Shown: positions 38,888 to 46,594 of the stretch, in pieces
How the letters are laid out: each line of letters begins with the position of its first letter
Position numbering within the stretch: the first letter of the stretch is position 1
Assembly: GCF_034377145.1 (NCBI RefSeq)
Contig: NZ_CP139707.1
Coordinates: 1,373,001 to 1,437,000 of the forward strand
Direction: 5' to 3'
DNA length: 64,000 nt
Origin: Sulfitobacter sp. OXR-159
Lineage (GTDB): Bacteria > Pseudomonadota > Alphaproteobacteria > Rhodobacterales > Rhodobacteraceae
Translations under genes and position numbers: made by a program
The notes under the pieces: generated by a model
The model's database searches: none
What the model was told of the DNA's origin: nothing
Seen by the model: only the letters and a program-made list of their open reading frames with translations

Positions 38888-41394
38888 TGTTGAACGAGCA
38901 GGGGGCCGCGCCAATGTTTAACCCTGATGAAAAGCGCAACCGGCCATCCGGTGACGATGTATCGGGCAGCTTGGTCTATCACGGCGGACGCAAGAAGGCC
39001 CCGGGTGACACGTTCCTGCCGGATGATACCCCGGACCCGAACCGCAATCTCAAGCGCAAGACCGCATGGCTGGACAGCCCGCAAGGCTGGAACCTGCACA
39101 CGAACCTCATGGGCCACTACATCCGTGAGCTCGACCGGCAGGCAGAGAACCGCGTTCAGATGGCAATGGACGAGGACTTCTACGACCACATCCAATTCAC
39201 CGAGGATGAACTTGAGATCCTAGCCGAGCGCGGGCAAGCGCCGCTGGTCTTCAACATGATCCATACCTCTGTGAACTGGGTTCTCGGATCGCAACGCCGC
39301 TCGACCATGGATTACCGCATCCTCGCGCGTAACGAGCGCGGTGTGCAGGCCGCAGAGCGCAAGACGCAATTGCTCAAGCACGTCTCAGACGCCTCTCACT
39401 TTGAAAGCGCAACCGCCGATGCCTTCCAATCCGCAGTGAAGGCCGGTGTAGGCTGGCTGGAAGCCTGTCAGGGCAGCGACGACGACCACGCCAAGGTTAT
39501 CATGCGCTCCGAGAACTGGCGCTCCATGCTCTATGACAGCACCGCCGTTCGTTATGACCTTGAGGACGCCCGGTATCAGATGCGCGTCAAATGGCTGGAC
39601 GTGGACATCGCTATGGGTCTCTGGCGCCACCGGGCCGGGATGATCGAACGCGCAGCCAATGAATCCGGCAGCGGCATGTTCATGTCTGACGATCTCGGCG
39701 ACGACGCCATGGATTTTCAGGAGATCGAGCACTTCCACAGCTATGCGGGCGGCAACCGTCAGAACGCCGTGGCCAACCGCGACCGTGTGCGCGTCATTGA
39801 GTGCTGGTTCAAGCGAATGGTGCCCGATGCAGCCGTGATGAAGGGCGGCCAGTTCCACGGCGAGCTATTCGACCCATACAGCCCCGGCCATGTCGCAGAG
39901 TACAACGAGGGGCGCGCCTTCCTCTCCACTCGCCCGCGTCAGGTGGTTCACTGCGCCCTGTTGACCGATAGCGGCCTGCTGGACGTGCGCCGCAGCCCAT
40001 ACCGCCACAACCGCTTCCCCTTCACCCCTCTCTGGGGCTATCGCCGCGCCCGTGATGGGATGCCCTACGGCATGATCCGGGGCCTGCGCGACATTCAACG
40101 TGACCTTAACCGCCGCGCCGCCAAGTCGCTGCACCACCTCTCGACCACCCGTGTGACGGTCGAAGAAGGTGCGGTGGATGATCTGGAAGAACTGCGCAAC
40201 GAGGCCGCGCGCCCTGACGCGGTGATCCAGTACAAGCAGGGCAAGCAGGCGCCCAAGATCGAAGCAGACCGGGACATTGCTGCCGCCCACGTCGACATGA
40301 TGTCGCGCGATGCCCAGATGATCCAGCAGGTCAGCGGCGTGACCGACGAGAACCTTGGCCGCAAGACCAACGCCACCAGCGGCAAGGCCATTCTGGCACG
40401 TCAGGACCAAGGCCAGCTAACCACGTCGCTATTCTTCGACAACCTGCGCCTCTCTCGGGCCATCCATGGCGAGAAGTCCCTCATCATGGTGGAGCAATAC
40501 TACACCGAGGAAGACGAGTTCCGTATCACGGACAGCCGCGGCAACCCGGACTTTGTGGCGATCAACAACGGCGACCCCGAGAACAGCATCGCAGAGTTCA
40601 AAGCCGACTTTGTGGTGTCTGAGGAAGACTGGCGCGCGACAGCCCGTCAGGCACAGGCCGAGCAGCTACTTGAACTAGCTGGCCGCCTATCCTCGACCGC
40701 GCCGCAGATGGTTGTGGGCATCATGGACCTCATTGTGGAAGCCCTCGACGTGCCGAAGCGTGATGAACTGGTGAAGCGCATCCGTGAGGTGACAGGCCAA
40801 GAGGATCCCGACGCCGATCCCGATAACCCGACACCGGAAGAAGCCGAGCGTATGGCCGCCAAACAGGCTCAGAACGAGCTTCAGCAGCGCGCAGCCATGG
40901 CCGAGCTTTCCGAGAAGGAAGCCGACGCCGCTAAGACCAAGGCAGAGGCCGAGAAGGCGAGCGCAGAGGCTCAGAAGATCCTCGCAGAGCTTCAAGGCGC
41001 CGGGCAGGGGGGCGAGAACGCCGCTCAGGGCGCAGAGATCGAGCGCCGGTTCATGGAGCAGCAGCAGGCGTTTGAGCGCGAGCTGATGAAGCTGCGTGAG
41101 CAGGCCATGGAGCAAACCGCCAAGTACGAGCAGAAGATCGCGGAAGCTGATGCCCGCGCCGATGCAGCGTACCGCGCCGTGGAGATCGAGAAGGCCCGGA
41201 TCGCAGAGGAAGGCGACATCAAGATCGCTGAGATCGAAGCCCAAGCCAAGATCGCCATCGCCCAGATCAACGCCAACCACAAGGCCGAGACGGAAGAAGC
41301 GGCCCGCAAGCAAACCGACGACATGAACAACATCACCGACCGCGCCAAACGCCTGAAAGATCAGGCAGGCGCCGCAAACCAAGAGGACGCATGA
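38887..41394 (+). CDS. P22-like portal protein
   Basis: An 835-residue portal. Residues about 60-640 show the P22-type pattern: LVFNMIHTSVNWVLGSQRRS, NRFPFTPLWGYRRARDGMPY, MIRGLRDIQRDLNRR, SGKAILARQDQGQLTT. The last 200 residues are a long coiled coil, like the barrel of the P22 portal. It forms the dodecamer at the DNA entry vertex. A second ATG at 38914 is a possible start. Confidence 0.88.
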   Translation: MLNEQGAAPMFNPDEKRNRPSGDDVSGSLVYHGGRKKAPGDTFLPDDTPDPNRNLKRKTAWLDSPQGWNLHTNLMGHYIRELDRQAENRVQMAMDEDFYDHIQFTEDELEILAERGQAPLVFNMIHTSVNWVLGSQRRSTMDYRILARNERGVQAAERKTQLLKHVSDASHFESATADAFQSAVKAGVGWLEACQGSDDDHAKVIMRSENWRSMLYDSTAVRYDLEDARYQMRVKWLDVDIAMGLWRHRAGMIERAANESGSGMFMSDDLGDDAMDFQEIEHFHSYAGGNRQNAVANRDRVRVIECWFKRMVPDAAVMKGGQFHGELFDPYSPGHVAEYNEGRAFLSTRPRQVVHCALLTDSGLLDVRRSPYRHNRFPFTPLWGYRRARDGMPYGMIRGLRDIQRDLNRRAAKSLHHLSTTRVTVEEGAVDDLEELRNEAARPDAVIQYKQGKQAPKIEADRDIAAAHVDMMSRDAQMIQQVSGVTDENLGRKTNATSGKAILARQDQGQLTTSLFFDNLRLSRAIHGEKSLIMVEQYYTEEDEFRITDSRGNPDFVAINNGDPENSIAEFKADFVVSEEDWRATARQAQAEQLLELAGRLSSTAPQMVVGIMDLIVEALDVPKRDELVKRIREVTGQEDPDADPDNPTPEEAERMAAKQAQNELQQRAAMAELSEKEADAAKTKAEAEKASAEAQKILAELQGAGQGGENAAQGAEIERRFMEQQQAFERELMKLREQAMEQTAKYEQKIAEADARADAAYRAVEIEKARIAEEGDIKIAEIEAQAKIAIAQINANHKAETEEAARKQTDDMNNITDRAKRLKDQAGAANQEDA

Positions 41395-41395
41395 C

Positions 41396-41608
41396 ATGAC
41401 TACCGATGTGACCGCGAAAGACTTCAATCCCTCCAACAATGAATTGGTGGATCAAATCAAACAGAAGGCGAATGAGCTTGCGGAGGTGGTCAATCAGCTA
41501 CCCGCAAGCCGCCGCCGGAGTATCGCACTCACGCACGTCGAAACGGCCAGCATGTTCGCTGTGAAAGCCGTCTTCTACGACGACGACAACCAGCGCACCG
41601 ACGCCTGA
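41396..41608 (+). CDS. Acb2-like anti-CBASS protein
   Basis: A 70-residue protein. IKQKANELAEVVNQLPASRR then SIALTHVETASMFAVKAVF follows the Acb2 (Vs.4) family pattern of two helices with LP-x-SR-x-S-x-ALT and a conserved acidic residue. Acb2 forms hexamers that sequester cyclic nucleotides used by CBASS and other signalling defences. It lies one base after the portal stop, within the head operon. The family match is by eye. Confidence 0.72.
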   Translation: MTTDVTAKDFNPSNNELVDQIKQKANELAEVVNQLPASRRRSIALTHVETASMFAVKAVFYDDDNQRTDA

Positions 41609-41633
41609 ACCACACAACCAAAGGAGACACGCC

Positions 41634-42656
41634 ATGACCTTTCGCGTGAACGAAACCGACCATGATCACATCCCGGAAGAATTTACCGTGGAAAGCCTGA
41701 AGGAAGCGGGCTTCGAGGATGCCGAGATTGAGCTTTTGTCTCAGGGTGACGATCCCATCGTGACCATCGAAGACCCTGACGCCGAGGCGGGCAAGGCCGC
41801 CGCCGACGACCCGGCCAAGGGTGACGTGGGCGCACCACCCGCCGAGGAAGGCGACATCGCGGACCAAGCCACCGGGGATGATGACGCAGCAGCCCAACAG
41901 GCCGCAGCGGACGCCCAGAAGGCCGCTGATGATGCCGCAACAGCGGAGAAGGCCGCCGAGCCTACCGAGGTTGAAGACCCTCAGATGCCGCAAGTCCCCG
42001 ACACCACCGAGGCAGAGGCGAAGCTGGCCGAGGCCGATCAGGCGCTTGAGGCACTTCTGTCGAAGTATGACGATGGGGAACTGACCTCAGAGGAATACCG
42101 CGAGCAGCAGAAGGCTATCGTGGCCGAACAGGCGCAAGCTCAGGCGGCCATCGCACAGGCCGAGAACGTGGTGCAGAACGCCGCTCAACAGCAGCAACAG
42201 CACTGGTTCAACCGTCTTGAAGCCTACAAGGAAGCCGCGCCCGAGCTTTGGAGCGACGACCACCTTGCAGGCTGGGACCGCCAGTTGCGCGCCGTCACAG
42301 GCAATCAGGCCTATGCCGACATGAGCCGCGATGCCCAGATCAAGATGGCGCACCGCCTCTACGCTGCCGAATACGAGGCCCGCAACGGTACGCCGCTTGA
42401 GATCGCCCCACCGGCGGCCAAAGGCGAGGCGAAGGCCGAGGACAAGGGCCCCGAGGAAAAGCTGGAAGTGAAGAAGGGCGAGAAGCCCAAGGCACCGCAG
42501 ACGCTGGCCGACTTCAACAGCGACACCAGCGCCGAGGTGGAAGACAGCCGCTTCGCCGCCATCGATCGGCAGATCATGAAAGACCCGATTGCGGCTGAGA
42601 CTGCATTCGCAAGCATGACGCCCGAGCAGCAAGAACGCTTCTTGGAAGAAGTCTGA
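41634..42656 (+). CDS. scaffolding protein
   Basis: A 340-residue, very acidic, alanine- and glutamate-rich protein with long helices (EAKLAEADQALEALLSKYDD) between portal and coat, where P22-like phages encode the scaffold. Two low-complexity stretches (about 45-120 and 250-290) flank a globular helical middle. AAAGGAGA precedes the ATG. Acts inside the prohead and leaves on maturation. Confidence 0.78.
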   Translation: MTFRVNETDHDHIPEEFTVESLKEAGFEDAEIELLSQGDDPIVTIEDPDAEAGKAAADDPAKGDVGAPPAEEGDIADQATGDDDAAAQQAAADAQKAADDAATAEKAAEPTEVEDPQMPQVPDTTEAEAKLAEADQALEALLSKYDDGELTSEEYREQQKAIVAEQAQAQAAIAQAENVVQNAAQQQQQHWFNRLEAYKEAAPELWSDDHLAGWDRQLRAVTGNQAYADMSRDAQIKMAHRLYAAEYEARNGTPLEIAPPAAKGEAKAEDKGPEEKLEVKKGEKPKAPQTLADFNSDTSAEVEDSRFAAIDRQIMKDPIAAETAFASMTPEQQERFLEEV

Positions 42657-42669
42657 GGGGGCTAGTACC

Positions 42670-42858
42670 ATGTGGAAGACCAAACTGACCGCCAAAGACA
42701 ATCACATCCCGCATGAGATTGCCGTAGGCGATGATACGATCATCCGCATGGTCCGGTCGGGCGAGGGGGTATTGAGCATCGTGGTCGATGCCCCCCGTCA
42801 CAAGACCATCGTGAGGCGCGCGGGCAGCATCGTTCAGACCCCCGCCCAAGAAGGTTGA
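42670..42858 (+). CDS. CsrA-like RNA-binding protein
   Basis: A 62-residue protein. Residues 17-50 align with CsrA without gaps: VGDD (19-22) to IGDE, then IIRMV, VLSIVVDAPR (34-43) to VRIGVNAPK, and IVRR (47-50) to VHRE. The first CsrA strand, which carries L4 and R6, is poorly matched (WKTKLTAKDN). CsrA dimers bind GGA in hairpin loops and block or stabilise mRNAs. It lies between scaffold and coat, 40 bases before one of the AGGA hairpin leaders. Confidence 0.55.
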   Translation: MWKTKLTAKDNHIPHEIAVGDDTIIRMVRSGEGVLSIVVDAPRHKTIVRRAGSIVQTPAQEG

Positions 42859-42898
42859 TAAGATCGCCTAAAGCGTGGTAAACACCGTTCATATACCA

Positions 42899-42946
42899 AG
42901 CGCAGGACGTGCCTGGGTCATTCTCAAGTTTGACTCTAAGGAGACG
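42899..42946 (+). promoter_or_regulatory. late leader element, copy 4 (AGGA hairpin)
   Basis: AGCGCAGGACGTGC matches the five-copy core; the sequence then diverges. GCGC pairs with GTGC around AGGAC. A second GGA is part of the coat Shine-Dalgarno AAGGAG (42938-42943), nine bases before the ATG at 42952. The CsrA-like gene ends 40 bases upstream. Confidence 0.62.
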
Positions 42947-42951
42947 TTCTA

Positions 42952-44046
42952 ATGCAAACTGTGGTTGGGGTTAACGACCCGAAAGCAGTCCGTCGCTGGG
43001 CTACTTCGCTCGCAACAGATACCGAAAAGCAGTCCTACTGGACCAAATTCATCGGCAAAGGTGAAAACAACATCATCGAGCGCAAGGTTGAGCTCGAAGA
43101 TGAAGCCGGTGACACCATCCAGTTCGACCTGTCCATGCGCCTGCGCGGTGGCATGACACTGGGTGATAACCGCGTCGAAGGTTCCGCCGAAAGCCTGACC
43201 TTCTACACCGACGAGGTGAAGATCGACCAAGCCCGTAAGGGTGCATCGGCTGCCGGTCGCATGTCGCGCAAGCGCACCCTGCACAACCTGCGCCGCATCG
43301 CCCGCGACCGTACCTCTGAGTACGTCGCTCAGTGGATGGATGAAGGATATTTCGTCTATCTCTCTGGTGATGCTGGCTTCCAAGCGATCAACCAAGACGG
43401 CGTTTTCGATAAGGCATTCGCCGGCAACCCGATCAAAGCCCCTGACGCGGATCACATCCTCTACGCCGGTTCAGCCACGTCGAAGGCGACCATCACCGCC
43501 AACGACAAGATGAACGTCGCGTTCCTTGAGCGTGTGGCCGTGAAGCCAACCATGATGAACGCGGTGAACCCGAATGTGGTTCGCATGAGCCCGGTCAACG
43601 TGGAAGGCGGCAAGCGGTTCGTGGTGCTGATGTCGCCCTTCCAAGCCTACGACATGCGCGTGGAGACCGGTGATCTCTCTTGGTCGAAGATCAGCCAAGC
43701 CCTCGCCACCTCGGAAGGCCGCAACTCGCCCATCTGCAAAGGTGGTTTGGGCATGATCAACAACATGGTCCTGCATGAGCATGAATCGGTTCGCCGCTTC
43801 AATGACTACGGTGCTGGTGGTGATGTTGACGCGGGCCGCGCGCTCCTGCTGGGCCGTCAGGCCGGTGTGGTTGCATACGGCTCCGGTGGCAACGGTGCCC
43901 GGATGTCGTGGGTCGAGAAAATGACCGACGCCGACAACCAGATCGAAATCTACTGCGGCTTGATCGCGGGCATCAAGAAGACGCGGTTCAACGACCTCGA
44001 CTTCGGTGTCTGCGCGCTCGACACCGCCTGTAAGAACCCGAACTGA
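42952..44046 (+). CDS. major coat protein (N4 gp56/DUF4043-like)
   Basis: A 364-residue capsid protein: VNDPKAVRRWATSLATDTEK, NNIIERKVELEDEAGDTIQF, LRGGMTLGDNRVEG and SRKRTLHNLRRIARDRTSEY are typical of the N4-gp56/DUF4043 coat family. It forms the shell with an HK97-type fold. It has a strong ribosome site and its own leader element. Likely the most abundant phage protein. Confidence 0.88.
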   Translation: MQTVVGVNDPKAVRRWATSLATDTEKQSYWTKFIGKGENNIIERKVELEDEAGDTIQFDLSMRLRGGMTLGDNRVEGSAESLTFYTDEVKIDQARKGASAAGRMSRKRTLHNLRRIARDRTSEYVAQWMDEGYFVYLSGDAGFQAINQDGVFDKAFAGNPIKAPDADHILYAGSATSKATITANDKMNVAFLERVAVKPTMMNAVNPNVVRMSPVNVEGGKRFVVLMSPFQAYDMRVETGDLSWSKISQALATSEGRNSPICKGGLGMINNMVLHEHESVRRFNDYGAGGDVDAGRALLLGRQAGVVAYGSGGNGARMSWVEKMTDADNQIEIYCGLIAGIKKTRFNDLDFGVCALDTACKNPN

Positions 44047-44109
44047 GCCATTGATGGGGCGCCCTAGCGGCGCCTCTCACCCTTTCAACGCCAGAACGGA
44101 GACAGTCCA

Positions 44110-44553
44110 ATGGCTATCAAGCAATCGCAATACTTCGTAGGGAACGCCCGCACACCGGTGCCGCACCCTCACCGCAAAGGTGAAGTGATCAAGTATATGT
44201 TCACTCACACCTTCACCGAAGGCCTCGACACCGGCGACATCCTCGAACTGTTCCCGCTGTTCCCCTATGGCCGCATCACCGGCTTCCAGTTCATCGGTGA
44301 GAACATCGGCACCAACGCCCTCGACATCGGCCTGATGTCCGGCAACCCCGGCTCGCTGGATGCCGCGCGCACCAGTGACGACGCGCTGATCGATGGCGTA
44401 GCAGCCAACACCGGCGGCTCTACCGGCCTGATCGCCCTCTCCGCGCTTGCTGAGAACGGTGAAACACCCGTTTCCATCGGCGTGAAGACCGCGACCGAGA
44501 TCACGGCAGGCGCAACCAAGAAGCTGCACGTCCTGATCGAAGCGACCTCGTAA
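44110..44553 (+). CDS. structural protein next to coat (decoration-like)
   Basis: A 147-residue beta-rich protein (VIKYMFTHTFTEGLDTGDIL, GFQFIGENIGTNALDIGLMS). Position directly after the coat gene suits a head decoration or vertex protein. No family recognised with certainty. A GGCGCC-type hairpin lies in the gap before it (about 44054-44073). Confidence 0.6.
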   Translation: MAIKQSQYFVGNARTPVPHPHRKGEVIKYMFTHTFTEGLDTGDILELFPLFPYGRITGFQFIGENIGTNALDIGLMSGNPGSLDAARTSDDALIDGVAANTGGSTGLIALSALAENGETPVSIGVKTATEITAGATKKLHVLIEATS

Positions 44554-44571
44554 GGCCGCTCATTGTCCGGT

Positions 44572-44600
44572 TAGCCCGCGCCTCACCATAAGTGCGGGCT
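44572..44600 (+). terminator. hairpin after decoration-like gene
   Basis: AGCCCGC and GCGGGCT pair around a 14-base loop. No T-run follows, so it may be an RNA end-protecting or processing site that raises coat-gene message stability rather than a terminator. Confidence 0.45.
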
Positions 44601-44631
44601 GATCGTAACCCCTCTCAGAAAGGCACCTGCC

Positions 44632-45186
44632 ATGTCTACCGAAACAGCCGCAATCATCCATTCGATCCTCTACCGCAAGGGCGGTACGCATGTGACGCTG
44701 GACGGGGCCAAGTACCACTTCATTGACGACGACAAAGGCCGTCAGGTCGCGCCGGTGGTGAACCCCGACCACATTGAGCGGTTCTTGCAGATCCCCGAGG
44801 GCTACAAGCTGCTGCGTGGCGATACCGCGGCCTCCGCACCGGCTACGCCCATGGGGGCCACTGGTGGCGCGGAGATCAAGAGCGCAAGTGTTGATGGCCT
44901 CAAGATCGAAAAGGGTGACGGGCAGGCCAAGGCACCGCAGCAGGAACAGGGACAGCAGACCGAGCCGGAAGCAGGCAACAGCGAGCCGAAAGCGCCCGAG
45001 AAGGACACAGCGCCGCAGCAGCCCGCCAAGACCGCAGGCGATACCGCGCTTGACGACATGGACACCGACCAGCTGCGCGCCGCATTCGAGACCGAAGTAG
45101 GCCGCAAGCCTCACCCACAAGCCAAAGACGACACCATGCGCGCCCAGATCAAGGCCGCGCGCGAAGACAAGGCCGGGGCCGCATAA
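44632..45186 (+). CDS. hypothetical structural protein with HeH/LEM-like end
   Basis: A 184-residue protein. The first 65 residues are globular, the middle is a glutamine/proline/glutamate-rich linker, and the last 45 (DDMDTDQLRAAFETEVGRKP) resemble the small helix-extended-loop-helix domain of phage head genes. Likely a head-completion or internal protein. Confidence 0.55.
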   Translation: MSTETAAIIHSILYRKGGTHVTLDGAKYHFIDDDKGRQVAPVVNPDHIERFLQIPEGYKLLRGDTAASAPATPMGATGGAEIKSASVDGLKIEKGDGQAKAPQQEQGQQTEPEAGNSEPKAPEKDTAPQQPAKTAGDTALDDMDTDQLRAAFETEVGRKPHPQAKDDTMRAQIKAAREDKAGAA

Positions 45187-45218
45187 AACCCGGCCTCCTT
45201 TACTGACGGAGATACCGG

Positions 45219-45914
45219 GTGACATTCCAGACCAAAGACGTAATGGCGCGCGCAGCGACCACGCTACAAGACGCCAGCAACATCAGGTGGCCCGTGACAG
45301 AGCTTCACGGCTACCTGAACGACGGTCTGCGCGAGATCGTGACCATCAAGCCAAACGCTGTTTCCAAGACCGTGAACCTTGAGCTTGATGAAGGCACTCT
45401 GCAAACCCTCCCGGCTGAATACACGGTTCTCTCCCGCGTATCCCGCAACATGGTCGATGCCAACACGGGCGGCGGCGCGATCCGCCGTCTCGACTCGCGT
45501 TCGATCATGGATAGCCACATGCCAGGGTGGCAAGACCCAGCAGTGATCCCCTTCGCCAAGAAGGTGGTGCATGTGATCCACGACATCGCGGACCCCAACC
45601 AGTTCTATGTCGCCCCCGGAAACGACGGCACAGGGATCATTGAGGCGGTAGTGGGCGCATACCCCACCAAAAGCCCTGTGCCCGGTGCGGATGCGGACGA
45701 CATCGCCAGCTATGCCGATGCTGTGGACGTGCCTGACATCTACATGAACGCGCTTGTCGATTATGTGATCTACCGCGCCTACTCGAAAGACGCCCGTATT
45801 GCTGGCTCTGCGGCCCGCGCCGCCGCGCATTACACGCTGTTCCGCGATTCCGTGACCAATTTCTCGCAATCTGAAAACGGCATGTCGCTGGCAGCCGCAA
45901 ATTCGGGGGAATAA
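45219..45914 (+). CDS. head-tail adaptor (gp4/DUF6682-like)
   Basis: A 231-residue protein with GTG start. The helical pattern (ELHGYLNDGLREIVTIKPNA, then LVDYVIYRAYSKDARIAGSA) and position after coat genes fit a P22 gp4-like adaptor that binds under the portal. Family assignment is moderate. Confidence 0.62.
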   Translation: MTFQTKDVMARAATTLQDASNIRWPVTELHGYLNDGLREIVTIKPNAVSKTVNLELDEGTLQTLPAEYTVLSRVSRNMVDANTGGGAIRRLDSRSIMDSHMPGWQDPAVIPFAKKVVHVIHDIADPNQFYVAPGNDGTGIIEAVVGAYPTKSPVPGADADDIASYADAVDVPDIYMNALVDYVIYRAYSKDARIAGSAARAAAHYTLFRDSVTNFSQSENGMSLAAANSGE

Positions 45915-45917
45915 CCC

Positions 45918-46586
45918 ATGTCTTTTGCCATGACTGCCAGCGTTGACGAGCTCATGCCCTACATCTTGCCCAAGGTGCCAACCGTACCGCTGCCCTATGC
46001 GCAGTTTCAGGCGCGGCTGGCCGCAATTGAGTTTTGCGAGCGGACCCGGTGCTGGCGGCAGGTGCTGACCTCGAACCTCAACAGCAGCAAGGGCTGTATG
46101 CTGGCCCCATTCAACGCGACCATCCATGAGTTTGAGGAAGCCACGTTGGACGGCAACCTTCTGACGCCGACGCAGTTCACTGATGTGGAGCCTGACGAGC
46201 TTACCGGGGGCGAAAACGAGGGACCGGCCAAATACATCACTCAGATCAGCCCTGGCACCGTGTCCGTTTATCCATTCGAGCGCGGTAAACTTCGCGTCTC
46301 ATGCTTCCTCAAGCCTCGCCATGGTCAGGCGGTAGGGTTGGATGAAGATAACCCGCTGGATGATGCCTACAACGTCCTGCCTGAGTTCATGGTGACGCAA
46401 TACGCCGAGAAGCTGGCCGACGGCGCGCTCTGGCGCATCATGTCGACCAACAACCAGCCGTTCACCGACTTGGAGATGGCCGCAGTACACCGGCAGGCCT
46501 TTGAAGACGCCTGCAACACGCACTTCGGGTCCAACCTACGCGGCCAGCAGCGCGCCCCCGTGCGCGTCAAGCCACGCTGGATGTGA
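45918..46586 (+). CDS. neck/tail structural protein
   Basis: A 222-residue protein of unknown family. It begins with helices (SVDELMPYILPKVPTVPLPY, AIEFCERTRCWRQ), has a beta middle and a helical end. It lies between the adaptor and the gp10-like hub, so it probably joins them. Confidence 0.58.
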   Translation: MSFAMTASVDELMPYILPKVPTVPLPYAQFQARLAAIEFCERTRCWRQVLTSNLNSSKGCMLAPFNATIHEFEEATLDGNLLTPTQFTDVEPDELTGGENEGPAKYITQISPGTVSVYPFERGKLRVSCFLKPRHGQAVGLDEDNPLDDAYNVLPEFMVTQYAEKLADGALWRIMSTNNQPFTDLEMAAVHRQAFEDACNTHFGSNLRGQQRAPVRVKPRWM

Positions 46587-46594
46587 GGTAAGCC

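Noticed and set aside
40687..41439. Long leftward frame opposite the portal coiled coil
   Set aside because: Leucine-rich shadow of a coiled-coil coding region; no ribosome site and no motif.
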